Source of the DNA: Mycolicibacterium sphagni
Lineage (GTDB): Bacteria > Actinomycetota > Actinomycetes > Mycobacteriales > Mycobacteriaceae
DNA length: 64,000 nucleotides
Direction: 5' to 3'
Assembly: GCF_002250655.1 (NCBI RefSeq)
Contig: NZ_NOZR01000015.1
Coordinates: 78,075-142,074, forward strand
Positions 51,943 to 62,078 of the stretch are shown in pieces; position 1 is the stretch's first letter; the number at the start of each line of letters is the position of its first letter. Under the pieces are notes generated by a model. That model did no database searches and was not told where the DNA came from. It saw nothing but the letters and a program-made list of their open reading frames with translations. The position numbers and the translations under genes are program-made.

Positions 51943-52797
51943 TCAGTACTCATAGAAACCGCGTCCAGACTTCTTGCCGAGCAGTCCGGCCTCGACCATG
52001 CGCAGCAACAGCGGCGGCGGGGCGTAGTGGGCGTCCTTGAGTTCTTCGTACATGGAATCGGCGATGAGCTTCATAGTGTCCAGGCCAATGAGGTCCGAGA
52101 GCCGCAGCGGGCCCATCGGGTGCGAGAGACCCGCGACGATCGCGGTGTCGACGTCCTCGACGGTGGCGACACCAGCCTCGACCATCCGGATGGCGGACAG
52201 CAGGTAGGGCACCAGCAGCGCGTTGACGACGAATCCGGAGCGGTCGCCGCAGCGCACCACCTTCTTGCCGAGGACCTCGCTCGCAAACTGTTCGACCTTT
52301 GCGACGGCCGCATCGGAGGTGACGATCGTGTTGATCACTTCGACGAGAGGCAGTACCGGCACCGGGTTGAAGAAATGCAACCCGAGCACTCGACTCGGGT
52401 TCTTGGTCGCCGCAGCGATTTTCATGATCGGGATGCTCGAGGTGTTGGACGCCAGCACCGCGTCCCGGTCGGTGATGATGCGGTCGAGTTCACTGAAGAT
52501 CTTCGCCTTGACGGCCTCGTCCTCGACGACAGCCTCGATGACGAGCTGGCGGTCCGCCATATCGGCGAGATCGGTGGTGAAGGTCAGCCGCCCCAGCGCG
52601 GCGTCGCGGTCGCTCTCCGAGAGCTTGCCCTTGCTCGCCGCGCGCTCCAGCGAGCCGGTGAGGCGGGTGCGTCCTGCGCTGAGGAGCTCTTCGGTCGGCT
52701 CGAAGACGACCACATCGGCGCCCGCTTTGGCTGCCACCTCGGCGATGCCGGAACCCATCTGCCCCGCACCGACCACGCCAACTCGTTGAATGCTCAC
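51943..52797 (-). CDS. fadB2: 3-hydroxybutyryl-CoA dehydrogenase
   Basis: 284 residues. NAD motif VGVVGAGQMGSGIAEVAAKAG; the catalytic His in LGLHFFNPVPVLPLVEV with its Glu partner; C-terminal domain PMGPLRLSDLIGLDT. Interconverts acetoacetyl- and 3-hydroxybutyryl-CoA. The SD (GGAG) lies just downstream of a strong hairpin, so expression may be attenuated after icl. Confidence 0.94.
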   Translation of the reverse strand: MSIQRVGVVGAGQMGSGIAEVAAKAGADVVVFEPTEELLSAGRTRLTGSLERAASKGKLSESDRDAALGRLTFTTDLADMADRQLVIEAVVEDEAVKAKIFSELDRIITDRDAVLASNTSSIPIMKIAAATKNPSRVLGLHFFNPVPVLPLVEVINTIVTSDAAVAKVEQFASEVLGKKVVRCGDRSGFVVNALLVPYLLSAIRMVEAGVATVEDVDTAIVAGLSHPMGPLRLSDLIGLDTMKLIADSMYEELKDAHYAPPPLLLRMVEAGLLGKKSGRGFYEY

Positions 52798-52811
52798 TTC
52801 GTCTCCTCACG

Positions 52812-52848
52812 CATCAGGCCCCGCCCAATATAAGGACGGGGCCTGATG
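52812..52848 (-). terminator. Perfect 12-bp hairpin between aceA and fadB2
   Basis: CATCAGGCCCCG and its exact complement CGGGGCCTGATG are separated by 13 nt. It lies after the isocitrate lyase gene and ends 14 nt before the fadB2 start, so it could end aceA transcripts or attenuate fadB2. Confidence 0.7.
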
Positions 52849-52863
52849 TGACTAACAGCGGCT

Positions 52864-52968
52864 AGTGGCTATCGCTGTCGGTTCCCTTCGCTGCGCTCAG
52901 TGGCTATCACTGTCGGTTCCCTTCGCTGCGCTCAGTGGCTATCACTGTCGGTTCCCTTCGCTGCGCTC
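52864..52968. repeat. Three 35-bp tandem repeats over the aceA stop (MIRU-like)
   Basis: Units start at 52864, 52899 and 52934; unit 1 differs at one base. On the minus strand each unit carries GAAGGGA, then GTG, and a 12-13 codon mini-ORF (VIATERSEGNRQ) whose stop overlaps the next GTG (GTGA). The aceA TGA is the last piece of the array (52969-52967). Confidence 0.85.
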
Positions 52969-54253
52969 AGTGGAACTGACCCTCTTCGGTCGAGCCGGCC
53001 AGCGCCGTGGTGGAACTGGTCGGATCCACAGTGGTGGCAATCCGGTCGAAGTAACCGGCGCCGACCTCACGCTGGTGCTTGGTGGCGGTGTAACCGCGCT
53101 CCTCGGCAGCGAACTCGCGCTCCTGCAGCTCGACGTAAGCGCTCATCTGGTTGCGGGCGTAACCGTAGGCCAGATCGAACATCGAGTAGTTCAGGGCGTG
53201 GAAGCCGGCCAGCGTGATGAACTGGAACTTGAAGCCCATGGCGCCGAGCTCCTTCTGGAAGCGGGCGATGGTCGAATCGTCCAGGTGCTTGCGCCAGTTG
53301 AACGACGGCGAGCAGTTGTAGGCCAGCATCTGGTCCGGGAACTCGCTCTTGACGCCCTCGGCGAAGCGGCGGGCCAGGTCCAGATCCGGGGTACCGGTCT
53401 CCATCCAGATCAGGTCGGAGTAGGGCGCGTAAGACTTGGCACGCGCGATGCACGGCTCCAAGCCGTTCTTCACCCGGTAGAAACCTTCGGCGGTGCGCTC
53501 GCCGGTGACGAACGGACGGTCACGCTCGTCGACGTCGGAGGTGATGAGCGTGGCGGCCTCCGCGTCGGTGCGGGCGATGACCACGGTCGGCACATCGGCG
53601 ACGTCAGCAGCGAGACGGGCCGAGGTCAGCGTGCGGATGTGCTGCTGGGTCGGGATCAGCACCTTGCCACCGAGGTGGCCACACTTCTTCTCCGAGGCCA
53701 GCTGGTCTTCCCAGTGCGAGCCCGCAACACCGGCGGCGATCATCGCCTTCTGCAGCTCGTAGACGTTCAGCGCGCCACCGAAACCGGCCTCGCCGTCGGC
53801 GACGATGGGGGCCAGCCAGTTCTCCACCGAGGTGTCGCCCTCAACCTTGGCGATCTCGTCGGCGCGCAGCAGCGCGTTGTTGATGCGGCGAACCACCTGC
53901 GGCACCGAGTTGGCCGGGTAGAGGCTCTGGTCGGGGTAGGTGTGGCCGGAGAGGTTCGCGTCACCGGCGACCTGCCACCCGGAGAGGTAGATGGCCTTCA
54001 GGCCGGCGCGGACCTGCTGGACGGCCATGTTGCCGGTCAGCGCGCCCAGCGCGTTGACGAACTCCATGTCGTGCAGCTGGTTCCACAGCACCTCGGCGCC
54101 GCGACGGGCAAGGGTGGCCTCCTCGACGACACTGCCCTGCAGGGCGACGACGTCCGCCGGGGTGTAGGTACGGGTCAAGCCCTTCCAGCGGGGATTGGTA
54201 TCCCAGTCGCGCTGGATTTCTTCTGCAGTCTTCGGCTGGCCAACGTTGGACAT
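52967..54253 (-). CDS. aceA: Isocitrate lyase (ICL1 type)
   Basis: 428 residues from ATG 54253 (AAGGAG 6 nt upstream). Glyoxylate shunt enzyme that also serves as methylisocitrate lyase in mycobacteria. Catalytic KKCGHLGGK loop, the DANLSGHTYPDQSLYPANSVP region and C-terminal STEEGQFH are as in M. tuberculosis Icl1. A RamB-like TTTGCAAA box lies about 155 bp upstream. The stop codon falls in the 35-bp tandem repeat. Confidence 0.97.
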   Translation of the reverse strand: MSNVGQPKTAEEIQRDWDTNPRWKGLTRTYTPADVVALQGSVVEEATLARRGAEVLWNQLHDMEFVNALGALTGNMAVQQVRAGLKAIYLSGWQVAGDANLSGHTYPDQSLYPANSVPQVVRRINNALLRADEIAKVEGDTSVENWLAPIVADGEAGFGGALNVYELQKAMIAAGVAGSHWEDQLASEKKCGHLGGKVLIPTQQHIRTLTSARLAADVADVPTVVIARTDAEAATLITSDVDERDRPFVTGERTAEGFYRVKNGLEPCIARAKSYAPYSDLIWMETGTPDLDLARRFAEGVKSEFPDQMLAYNCSPSFNWRKHLDDSTIARFQKELGAMGFKFQFITLAGFHALNYSMFDLAYGYARNQMSAYVELQEREFAAEERGYTATKHQREVGAGYFDRIATTVDPTSSTTALAGSTEEGQFH

Positions 54254-54404
54254 CGCCTGCTCCTTCTCAATCGAGGTCGCCACCTTGACGGGAAGAACTG
54301 TTAACGTCAGGGCAGCTTCGCTTGTGTGCTCACACGAGCATGCCTCGCACCATCAGTGCAGTTCAAGCCGTTATGGGTGCCAATTTTCGCCAAGGGGTCC
54401 CGAT

Positions 54405-54414
54405 AGTTTGCAAA
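54405..54414. promoter_or_regulatory. Candidate RamB box upstream of aceA
   Basis: AGTTTGCAAA contains the palindrome TTTGCAAA, the core I recall for RamB-class sites in corynebacteria. It lies between aceA and the thioesterase gene, 153 nt before the aceA start, in reach of ramB control. Confidence 0.45.
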
Positions 54415-54511
54415 TCTTGCGAAGGACGTCACGGCCTGAACCGGTCCAGAAGTTACCGTTCAGTAGCACCTTTGCGCAGGTCAGTACGCTCGTACTGTTT
54501 AACCGAGTCGT

Positions 54512-55333
54512 TCAGAGCGGGAAGATCGCGGCAATCGCTTTGATCTCTTCGCCGACGACGTATGTGAGCGTTCTAACAGTGCGATCCGTGAGCCCGGGGC
54601 CGAACTTGTCGGTGGATCCGGGCGGATACACATGCAGCAGAATTTCCAGCTTGTCGCCGAGGGCCACCGGCGCATCGTGCTCGATGGTGATGCGCAGCGG
54701 CGCATCGAGCAGTTCGGGATGCGGGGCCAGGAACTCCTCGACGACTTTCCAGTACACCGAGTTGTTGACGTGGTCGAAAAGGTCGATGTCGCTGACTCGG
54801 ATCGGGAAGTCGCGGATTTCGGTGGCGTCGTGGCGGGCGCCGGCGCTCAGATAGGACTTCCACCGCAGCCTGCCCTCGCTGGTGGTGCGTTTCAGACCGT
54901 CCAGGAAGTCGTCGGCGATGCGGGCCGGGCCTTGGGTCTCGCGGTTGATGTTGATCCAGAAGGCCTCTGATTCGATCAGGCCGCCCTTGCGACCGTCGAT
55001 GCGGACCCGCATCTCACACCAGCGATTCGAGGTGCCCGAACACCAGCGCCGCATCCGCAGCATGTCCTGGAACTCGATGGGGCGGATCAGGTCGACCATG
55101 GTGCGCCGGACGATCCACAACGGATGGGTTTCCTCGTGGCCCATCTCGCGCAGCTGATCCTGACCAATGTCCTGGATGTGGCGGCAGGCCGCGTCAAGTC
55201 GCAGGCGGCCGACGCGGTCGATATCGCCGACGCGAAGCGGCCACTCCCGGTCGAAGACGTCGGGGTGCGGGTCGGGCACGGGCATCAGCACTTTCGCCAA
55301 CCCAGTGACTGCGGTGCGCTCCGGTGCACTCAT
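54512..55333 (-). CDS. Acyl-ACP thioesterase family protein
   Basis: 273 residues from ATG 55333; a further in-frame ATG at 55354 is possible. Double hot-dog acyl-ACP thioesterase type: WPLRVGDIDRVGRLRLDAACRHIQDIGQDQL, WIVRRTMVDLIRP, then DIDLFDHVNNSVYWKVVEEF (catalytic Asn/His region). Releases fatty acids from carrier thioesters. It lies between icl and divergent ramB; both starts are served by 55334-55457. Confidence 0.88.
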   Translation of the reverse strand: MSAPERTAVTGLAKVLMPVPDPHPDVFDREWPLRVGDIDRVGRLRLDAACRHIQDIGQDQLREMGHEETHPLWIVRRTMVDLIRPIEFQDMLRMRRWCSGTSNRWCEMRVRIDGRKGGLIESEAFWININRETQGPARIADDFLDGLKRTTSEGRLRWKSYLSAGARHDATEIRDFPIRVSDIDLFDHVNNSVYWKVVEEFLAPHPELLDAPLRITIEHDAPVALGDKLEILLHVYPPGSTDKFGPGLTDRTVRTLTYVVGEEIKAIAAIFPL

Positions 55334-55427
55334 TTCGTCTCGTCCTCTCCCCATCCCGCCTAAGCGCGATCATGCCAAAGGGCCAGTTGAATGCCAACCA
55401 GCCTGCGTTGCCAACGCTGCGAAGATG

Positions 55428-55439
55428 TTCTTCGCAAAG
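55428..55439. promoter_or_regulatory. Candidate RamB autoregulatory site
   Basis: TTCTTCGCAAAG, a partly symmetric relative of the TTTGCAAA box, lies just upstream of the ramB -10. Its place fits autorepression. Confidence 0.35.
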
Positions 55440-55445
55440 CCTCGG

Positions 55446-55451
55446 TAGGCT
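55446..55451 (+). promoter_or_regulatory. -10 box of leaderless ramB transcript
   Basis: TAGGCT, 6 nt, then GTG 55458; there is no Shine-Dalgarno. Same hexamer and spacing as at 16861. Confidence 0.55.
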
Positions 55452-55457
55452 GGCTAC

Positions 55458-56882
55458 GTGGCCAAGACGTTCGTCGGCTCCCGGATACGACAGCTGCGCA
55501 GCGAGCGCGGATTCAGCCAGGCTGCCCTTGCCCAGATGCTGGAGATCTCGCCCAGCTATCTCAATCAGATCGAGCACGATGTCCGGCCGCTGACCGTCGC
55601 CGTGCTGCTGCGCATCACCGAAGTCTTCGGGGTGGATGCGACGTTCTTCTCATCCCAGGACGACACCCGGCTGGTGGCCGAACTGCGGGAACTGACGATG
55701 GACCGTGACCTCGAACTCGACGTCGACATGGCCGAGGTCGCCGACATCGTCAACACCCATCCCGCGATCGCGCGCGCGATCGTCAACCTGCACCGCCGCT
55801 ACCGGATCACCGCCGCGCAACTGGCGGCTGCCACCGAGGACCGGTTCAACCTCAACACCGGAGGCAGCGGCTCAGCATCCATCTCGATGCCCCACGAGGA
55901 AGTCCGCGACTACTTCTACGAGCGGCAGAACTATCTGCACGAACTCGACGCCGCCGCCGAGGATCTCACCATCCGGATGCGGATGCACCGTGCCGAGTTG
56001 TCGCGGGAGCTCTCCGATCGGCTGACGATGGTGCACGGCGTGCACATCATCCGCCGCATCGATCTCGGCGAGACAGTGCTGCACCGCTACGATCCGTCGA
56101 CCCGCACGCTGGAGATCAGCAATCACCTGTCGTCAGGTCAACAGGTTTTCAAGATGGCGACCGAGCTGGCGTACCTGGAATTCGGCGACCTGATCGACCG
56201 ACTGGTCGACGAGGGCAAGTTCACCAGCGAGGAATCCCGGACGCTGGCCCGGCTCGGGCTCGCCAATTACTTCGCCGCGGCGACGGTGCTGCCTTACGGG
56301 CAGTTCCACCACATGGCCGAGAACTTCCGCTACGACATCGAGCGGCTCTCGGCCTTCTATCAGGTCAGCTACGAGACGATCTGCCACCGGCTCTCCACGC
56401 TGCAGCGGCCCTCAATGCGCGGCGTGCCGTTCTCCTTCGTCCGGGTAGACAAGGCCGGCAACATGTCGAAACGTCAGTCCGCCACGGGCTTTCACTTCTC
56501 GTCCGCCGGCGGCACGTGCCCGCTGTGGAACGTCTACGAGACGTTCGCCAACCCCGGCAAGATCTTGGTGCAGATGGCCCAGATGCCCGACGGACAGAAC
56601 TACATGTGGGTGGCGCGAACCGTCGAACGACGCGCGTCACGATACGGCCAGCCGGTCAAGATGTTCGCGATCGGCCTGGGCTGCGAAGCCCGCCACGCCA
56701 GCCGGCTGGTCTACTCGAAGGGGCTGGACCTGTCATCGGACAGCGCAACTCCGATCGGCGCCGGCTGCCGGGTGTGCGAACGCGACAACTGCCCGCAGCG
56801 CGCCTTCCCAGCCTTGGGCCGCGCCCTCGATCTCGACGAGCACCGCAGCACAGTATCGCCCTATTTGGTCAAGGAGTCCTGA
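55458..56882 (+). CDS. ramB: RamB regulator of acetate/glyoxylate metabolism (XRE, DUF2083)
   Basis: 474 residues, GTG start. N-terminal XRE helix-turn-helix (IRQLRSERGFSQAALAQMLEISPSYLNQIEHDVRPLTV), a long central ImmA/IrrE-like domain (FGDLIDRLVDEGKFTSEESRTLARLGLANYFAAATVLPY) and a cysteine-bearing C-terminal DUF2083 domain (GAGCRVCERDNCPQRAFP). Controls icl1 and acetate genes according to carbon source. Divergent to the thioesterase gene; the next gene begins on its TGA. Confidence 0.94.
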   Translation: MAKTFVGSRIRQLRSERGFSQAALAQMLEISPSYLNQIEHDVRPLTVAVLLRITEVFGVDATFFSSQDDTRLVAELRELTMDRDLELDVDMAEVADIVNTHPAIARAIVNLHRRYRITAAQLAAATEDRFNLNTGGSGSASISMPHEEVRDYFYERQNYLHELDAAAEDLTIRMRMHRAELSRELSDRLTMVHGVHIIRRIDLGETVLHRYDPSTRTLEISNHLSSGQQVFKMATELAYLEFGDLIDRLVDEGKFTSEESRTLARLGLANYFAAATVLPYGQFHHMAENFRYDIERLSAFYQVSYETICHRLSTLQRPSMRGVPFSFVRVDKAGNMSKRQSATGFHFSSAGGTCPLWNVYETFANPGKILVQMAQMPDGQNYMWVARTVERRASRYGQPVKMFAIGLGCEARHASRLVYSKGLDLSSDSATPIGAGCRVCERDNCPQRAFPALGRALDLDEHRSTVSPYLVKES

Positions 56883-57418
56883 TGCCCCAACGCATTCCGC
56901 CAGGCGGCCGACGCGAGCTCGGCCTGCTCAACTGGGGAATTGCGCGAGTGGGCGCACGCTCCATTCGCGCCCCGCAGATGAACCTGTTCAACGTCCTCGG
57001 CCAGCACAAGCTGCTGTTCTTGTCGTTTCTGCCGTATTCGGGCGTCCTGCTGAATTGGGGCAAGCTACCCAAGCGTGACAAGGAACTGGTGATCCTGCGG
57101 GTGGGCCACCTACGTGACTCTGAGTACGAACTCCAACAACACCGGCGACTGGCCAAGACCCGAGGGCTCGATTCTGCGTTGCAGGACAAGATCTTTGCCG
57201 GGCCGACCACCGAGGGCCTGACCGATCGCCAACGGGCCCTGCTGACAGCCGTCGACGAGTTCGTGCTTCAGCGAGACCTCACCGATGACACGTTCGCCGA
57301 CCTGTCAGCACACCTGACCCGCGAGCAGGTGATCGAATTCTGTGCTCTGGCAGGGCATTACGATACGATCGCCGCCACCCTGAGGACGTTGCGCGTGCCG
57401 ATGGACTTTCCGGACTGA
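56882..57418 (+). CDS. Carboxymuconolactone decarboxylase (AhpD-like) family protein
   Basis: 178 residues. The ATG overlaps the ramB TGA by one base (TGATG) with AAGGAG inside ramB, so it is coupled. The family helix LPKRDKELVILRVGHLRDSEYELQQHRRLAK replaces the usual ExxCxxC thiols with Ser/Glu residues, so a peroxidase-like redox activity is unlikely. Conserved after ramB; function unknown. Confidence 0.85.
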   Translation: MPQRIPPGGRRELGLLNWGIARVGARSIRAPQMNLFNVLGQHKLLFLSFLPYSGVLLNWGKLPKRDKELVILRVGHLRDSEYELQQHRRLAKTRGLDSALQDKIFAGPTTEGLTDRQRALLTAVDEFVLQRDLTDDTFADLSAHLTREQVIEFCALAGHYDTIAATLRTLRVPMDFPD

Positions 57419-57447
57419 CTACTCGCCGATCTGCTGACAGCTCCGGT

Positions 57448-57717
57448 CTACAGGTAGGTGACCCCGAGGACGATCAGCGTGAAGATTACCGGCGAGACCG
57501 GCACGCAGCCCAGAAACGCCGCCCAGACCATCCGTTTACGCTGGTAGTTCCGCCACGCCAGGAAGCCGACCACGGCGGCCAACACCGCGATCACCGCGGA
57601 GAGGATCAGCACCCAGAAGCTGACATCCTGCCCGTCGGTGGCGATGGAAATGCCGATCAGCCACAGGATGTGGCCGACCACGAGTCCGCCGATACCGGCG
57701 ATCAGTGTCGGTCTCAA
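57448..57717 (-). CDS. Small membrane protein coupled to lpd
   Basis: 89 residues from TTG 57717, overlapping the lpd TGA (TTGA). Three hydrophobic helices (LIAGIGGLVVGHILWLIGISIA, FWVLILSAVIAVLAAVVGFLA, FLGCVPVSPVIFTLIVLGVTYL). Matches the small membrane protein after lpdC in M. tuberculosis. The longer ATG start lies inside lpd and is rejected. Function unknown. Confidence 0.75.
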   Translation of the reverse strand: MRPTLIAGIGGLVVGHILWLIGISIATDGQDVSFWVLILSAVIAVLAAVVGFLAWRNYQRKRMVWAAFLGCVPVSPVIFTLIVLGVTYL

Positions 57718-59108
57718 AAGTTGATCATGTGGCCGGTGAGACCGTGGAAGCATTCCTGGAGCGCCTCCGACAGCGTCGGGTGAGTGTGCACGTTGCGGGC
57801 CAGCTCGTTGGCCGTCAGGTCCCACTTCTGCGCCAGCGTCAGCTCGGGCAGAAGCTCGGACACGTCGGGACCGATCAGGTGCCCGCCGATCAACTCGAGA
57901 TGCTTCTTGTCGGCGATGAGCTTGACGAAGCCGGTCGGGTCGGCCAGCCCGTGTGCCTTGCCGTTGGCGGTGAACGGGAACTTCGCGACGACGACGTCGT
58001 AGCCCTCGTCGCGGGCCTGCTCTTCGGTGAGGCCGAAGCTGGCCACCTGCGGCTGGCAGAAGGTAGCCCGCGGCATCATCCGGTAGTCACCGAGAGCCAG
58101 CGTCTCGGCACCCGCAATGGTCTCGGCGGCGACGACTCCCATCGCCTCGGCGACGTGGGCCAGCTGCAGCTTGCCCGTGACGTCGCCGATGGCATAGATG
58201 TGCAGCACGTTGGTGCGCATGTAGTCGTCGATACCGATCGCCTTGCGGTCGGTCAGCGCAACACCGGCCGCCTCGAGCCCGAAACCTTCGACGTTGGGGC
58301 CAAAGCCGATGGCCTGCAACACCTTATCGGCCTTGAGCTCCTCGGTTTTGCCGTCCTTGCTGACCGTCACCGTGACCGTGGACCCATCGTCGTCGATAGA
58401 TTCCACCTTGGTGCCGGTGAGGATCTTCACGCCGAGCTTCTTGTACTGCTTCTCGATCTCCTTGGACACCTCGGCGTCCTCGTTGGGCAGGGCGCGCGGC
58501 AGGAACTCGACGATGGTGACGTCTACGCCGTAGTTCTTCAGCACGTAGGCGAATTCCATACCGATCGCCCCGGCGCCCGCGATGATGATCGAGCCCGGCA
58601 GTTCACGGGACAAGATCTGCTTCTCGTAGGTGACGACGTTCTCGCTCAGCGACGTGCCCGGCACAAGACGGGTGCTGCTGCCCGTAGCGATGATGGCGTG
58701 GTCGAACTCGACCTTTTCGGTGCCCCCCTCGTTGAGAGCGACCTCGATGCTGTTGGGCCCGGTGAAGGTGCCGTAACCGTGAATCTCGGTGATCTTGTTC
58801 TTCTTCATCAAGAAGTGAACGCCGGCCACTCGGCCGTCGGCGACCTTGCGGCTGCGGTCGAAGGCAACCCCGTAGTCGAAGGTGGCCTCACCACTGATGC
58901 CGAACGTCTTTGCTTCCTTGGTGAAGATATGGGCCAGCTCGGCGTTGCGCAGCAACGCCTTCGACGGAATACAACCGACATTGAGGCAGACCCCGCCCCA
59001 ATACTTCGGTTCGATGATGGCGGTGTTGAGCCCGAGCTGGGCGGCGCGAATCGCCGCGACGTACCCGCCGGGACCGGCTCCGAGAACGACGACGTCATAG
59101 TGAGTCAC
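57714..59108 (-). CDS. lpdC: Dihydrolipoamide dehydrogenase
   Basis: 464 residues. FAD GxGxxG (VVLGAGPGGYVAAIRAAQLG), the redox disulfide GGVCLNVGCIPSK (Cys41/Cys46), NAD motif AGAGAIGMEFAYVL and the C-terminal His-Glu pair HTHPTLSEALQE are all present. E3 of pyruvate and branched-chain keto-acid dehydrogenases and part of the peroxidase system with AhpC/AhpD in mycobacteria. Coupled to the small membrane protein; 4 bp from the gene upstream. Confidence 0.97.
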   Translation of the reverse strand: MTHYDVVVLGAGPGGYVAAIRAAQLGLNTAIIEPKYWGGVCLNVGCIPSKALLRNAELAHIFTKEAKTFGISGEATFDYGVAFDRSRKVADGRVAGVHFLMKKNKITEIHGYGTFTGPNSIEVALNEGGTEKVEFDHAIIATGSSTRLVPGTSLSENVVTYEKQILSRELPGSIIIAGAGAIGMEFAYVLKNYGVDVTIVEFLPRALPNEDAEVSKEIEKQYKKLGVKILTGTKVESIDDDGSTVTVTVSKDGKTEELKADKVLQAIGFGPNVEGFGLEAAGVALTDRKAIGIDDYMRTNVLHIYAIGDVTGKLQLAHVAEAMGVVAAETIAGAETLALGDYRMMPRATFCQPQVASFGLTEEQARDEGYDVVVAKFPFTANGKAHGLADPTGFVKLIADKKHLELIGGHLIGPDVSELLPELTLAQKWDLTANELARNVHTHPTLSEALQECFHGLTGHMINF

Positions 59109-59112
59109 GTCG

Positions 59113-59667
59113 TCAGCCTATCGTCGGGCGCGCGATCCATTCGAAGTAGTAGGCACCGTGCAGCAGCGCGGCGGCGGCCACCGAGGCCAGCGGCGCCGAC
59201 ATCAAGGCGATGGCCAGCGCCGTTACCGGCGGACGGTTCTGCGCCATGGAGACCAGCATGCTGCCGACCGAGCAGACGATGAGGTAAATCAGCACGAAAA
59301 ACACCGCCGGTGTCTTGTTCAGCGATGTGTACCACCAGAAGTAGAAGCCCAGGCCGGCGGCGGCTGCCAACACCCACACCGCCGCCACGATGAACACGAA
59401 CTGCCACCGCTTGACGTATTGGTAGGTACCTGCCGCGGCTGCGGCCGCGGGTGGCACGACGACCGGTTCGGCGTGCAGCGTCCCGTTGACCCTGTGCAGG
59501 AACGCATCGGTGTCGAAGTCCCCCAACTCGCTGAACGCTATAGACGGCCCCGAGACCTCCGCCTCGGGTTCGTCGGTCAGCGACCTGAGCGGTTCGGGAT
59601 GCGGCCCGGTGTCGAAGATCGGTGCGTGATGCGGCTCGGTCGATGGAACGGACGTTTTGTCAGCCAT
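59113..59667 (-). CDS. Four-helix membrane protein with acidic N-terminus
   Basis: 184 residues. The first 75 residues are polar and acidic (DTGPHPEPLRSLTDEPEAEVSGPSIAF), then about four helices from residue 86 (FVFIVAAVWVLAAAAGLGFYFWW, VFFVLIYLIVCSVGSMLVSMA, ALAIALMSAPLASVAAAALLHG). Conserved upstream of lpd. It overlaps the preceding gene by 8 bp. Function unknown. Confidence 0.78.
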   Translation of the reverse strand: MADKTSVPSTEPHHAPIFDTGPHPEPLRSLTDEPEAEVSGPSIAFSELGDFDTDAFLHRVNGTLHAEPVVVPPAAAAAAGTYQYVKRWQFVFIVAAVWVLAAAAGLGFYFWWYTSLNKTPAVFFVLIYLIVCSVGSMLVSMAQNRPPVTALAIALMSAPLASVAAAALLHGAYYFEWIARPTIG

Positions 59668-59938
59668 GGGACACCACCTGAACGAGAACCAATGCCGCCA
59701 GCCAGCCCGGCCCCATCGCCAGGATGAACGCCCCCACCGTCGTGATCCAGCGCCGGGCGGAAAACAGGATGACCAGCATTCCGATCACGCTGGGGACTGC
59801 CACCACCAAGCCGACCACGAGGTCGGGACGAACCGGTGTCTTGATCAACAAGGTGGCCACGACGGCAGCGATCAGACCGGTCACCGTCCCGACCAGCAAC
59901 GCACTTGTGAGCAGCCATGCCCGAGGCAGGGGTATCAC
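59660..59938 (-). CDS. Small membrane protein
   Basis: 92 residues from GTG 59938. Three helices (LLTSALLVGTVTGLIAAVVATLLI, LVVGLVVAVPSVIGMLVILFSA, VGAFILAMGPGWLAALVLVQVV). The longer open frame overlaps the DUF779 gene and lacks family support upstream of this start. Corresponds to the small membrane protein beside Rv0461. Function unknown. Confidence 0.72.
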   Translation of the reverse strand: MIPLPRAWLLTSALLVGTVTGLIAAVVATLLIKTPVRPDLVVGLVVAVPSVIGMLVILFSARRWITTVGAFILAMGPGWLAALVLVQVVSHG

Positions 59939-59966
59939 CCTTAAAGGGTACTTGCCCCGTAGCCGA

Positions 59967-60461
59967 CTACGGCTGAACGACTCCGGCGTGCCGACCAGGG
60001 ATCGCGCACGCATCGGCGGCCTCGGCGACCACCAGATCGGCCCGTTCGGGTAGCCGCATACCGCGCTCATGGTCGGCGCCGGTGAGTGGCAAGGCGCTGG
60101 CCAGCAACCCGTTTTCGGCGTCGGTGAAGGCCCGGCCGCGGCTCAGGAAGCGCATTCCTTCGGGGGCCTCAAGGCTGAAACCGCCGCCGCGGCCGGAGAC
60201 GACGTCGATGACGAGTTGAGTGTGTTTCCAGGTCTCGAATTGAGGGCCGGAGATCCACACCGGGGCACCCTCGAGGACTCCGAGTAGGACGTCACGATCA
60301 CCGACGATGAATTCCCCGTCGGGGTAGCACATCGGCGACGACCCGTCGCAGCAGCCGCCGGACTGGTGGAACATCACCGGCCCGTGCCGCTTCTGTAGCC
60401 GGCGCAGAAGCTCGGCGGCCGCCGCGGTGATCAACGCGCGCGGCGGCGCCTCGTCACTCAT
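59967..60461 (-). CDS. DUF779 domain protein
   Basis: 164 residues from ATG 60461. The DUF779 block is clear: LQKRHGPVMFHQSGGCCDGSSPMCYP, DVLLGVLEGAPVWISGPQFETWKHTQLVIDVVSGRGGGFSLEAPEG. The cysteine-rich CCDGSSPMC segment suggests a metal site. It always neighbours an acetaldehyde dehydrogenase, as here (36 bp upstream), implying a helper role in aldehyde oxidation that is unproved. Confidence 0.92.
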   Translation of the reverse strand: MSDEAPPRALITAAAAELLRRLQKRHGPVMFHQSGGCCDGSSPMCYPDGEFIVGDRDVLLGVLEGAPVWISGPQFETWKHTQLVIDVVSGRGGGFSLEAPEGMRFLSRGRAFTDAENGLLASALPLTGADHERGMRLPERADLVVAEAADACAIPGRHAGVVQP

Positions 60462-60497
60462 CAACGGTGCCAAATTCTTTCTTCCTCACTCCGCACG

Positions 60498-62024
<1,527 letters not shown>

Positions 62025-62078
62025 CGACTCCTGACAGATTCACGGTGTAATTCAGCTCACATTACCGCTGCCCCCAGA

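Noticed and set aside
52864..52968. CRISPR array or attachment site
   Set aside because: Three contiguous 35-bp units without spacers, and no integrase nearby.
52865..54304. 479-residue plus-strand frame opposite isocitrate lyase
   Set aside because: Antisense to aceA, starting in the tandem repeat; no family features.
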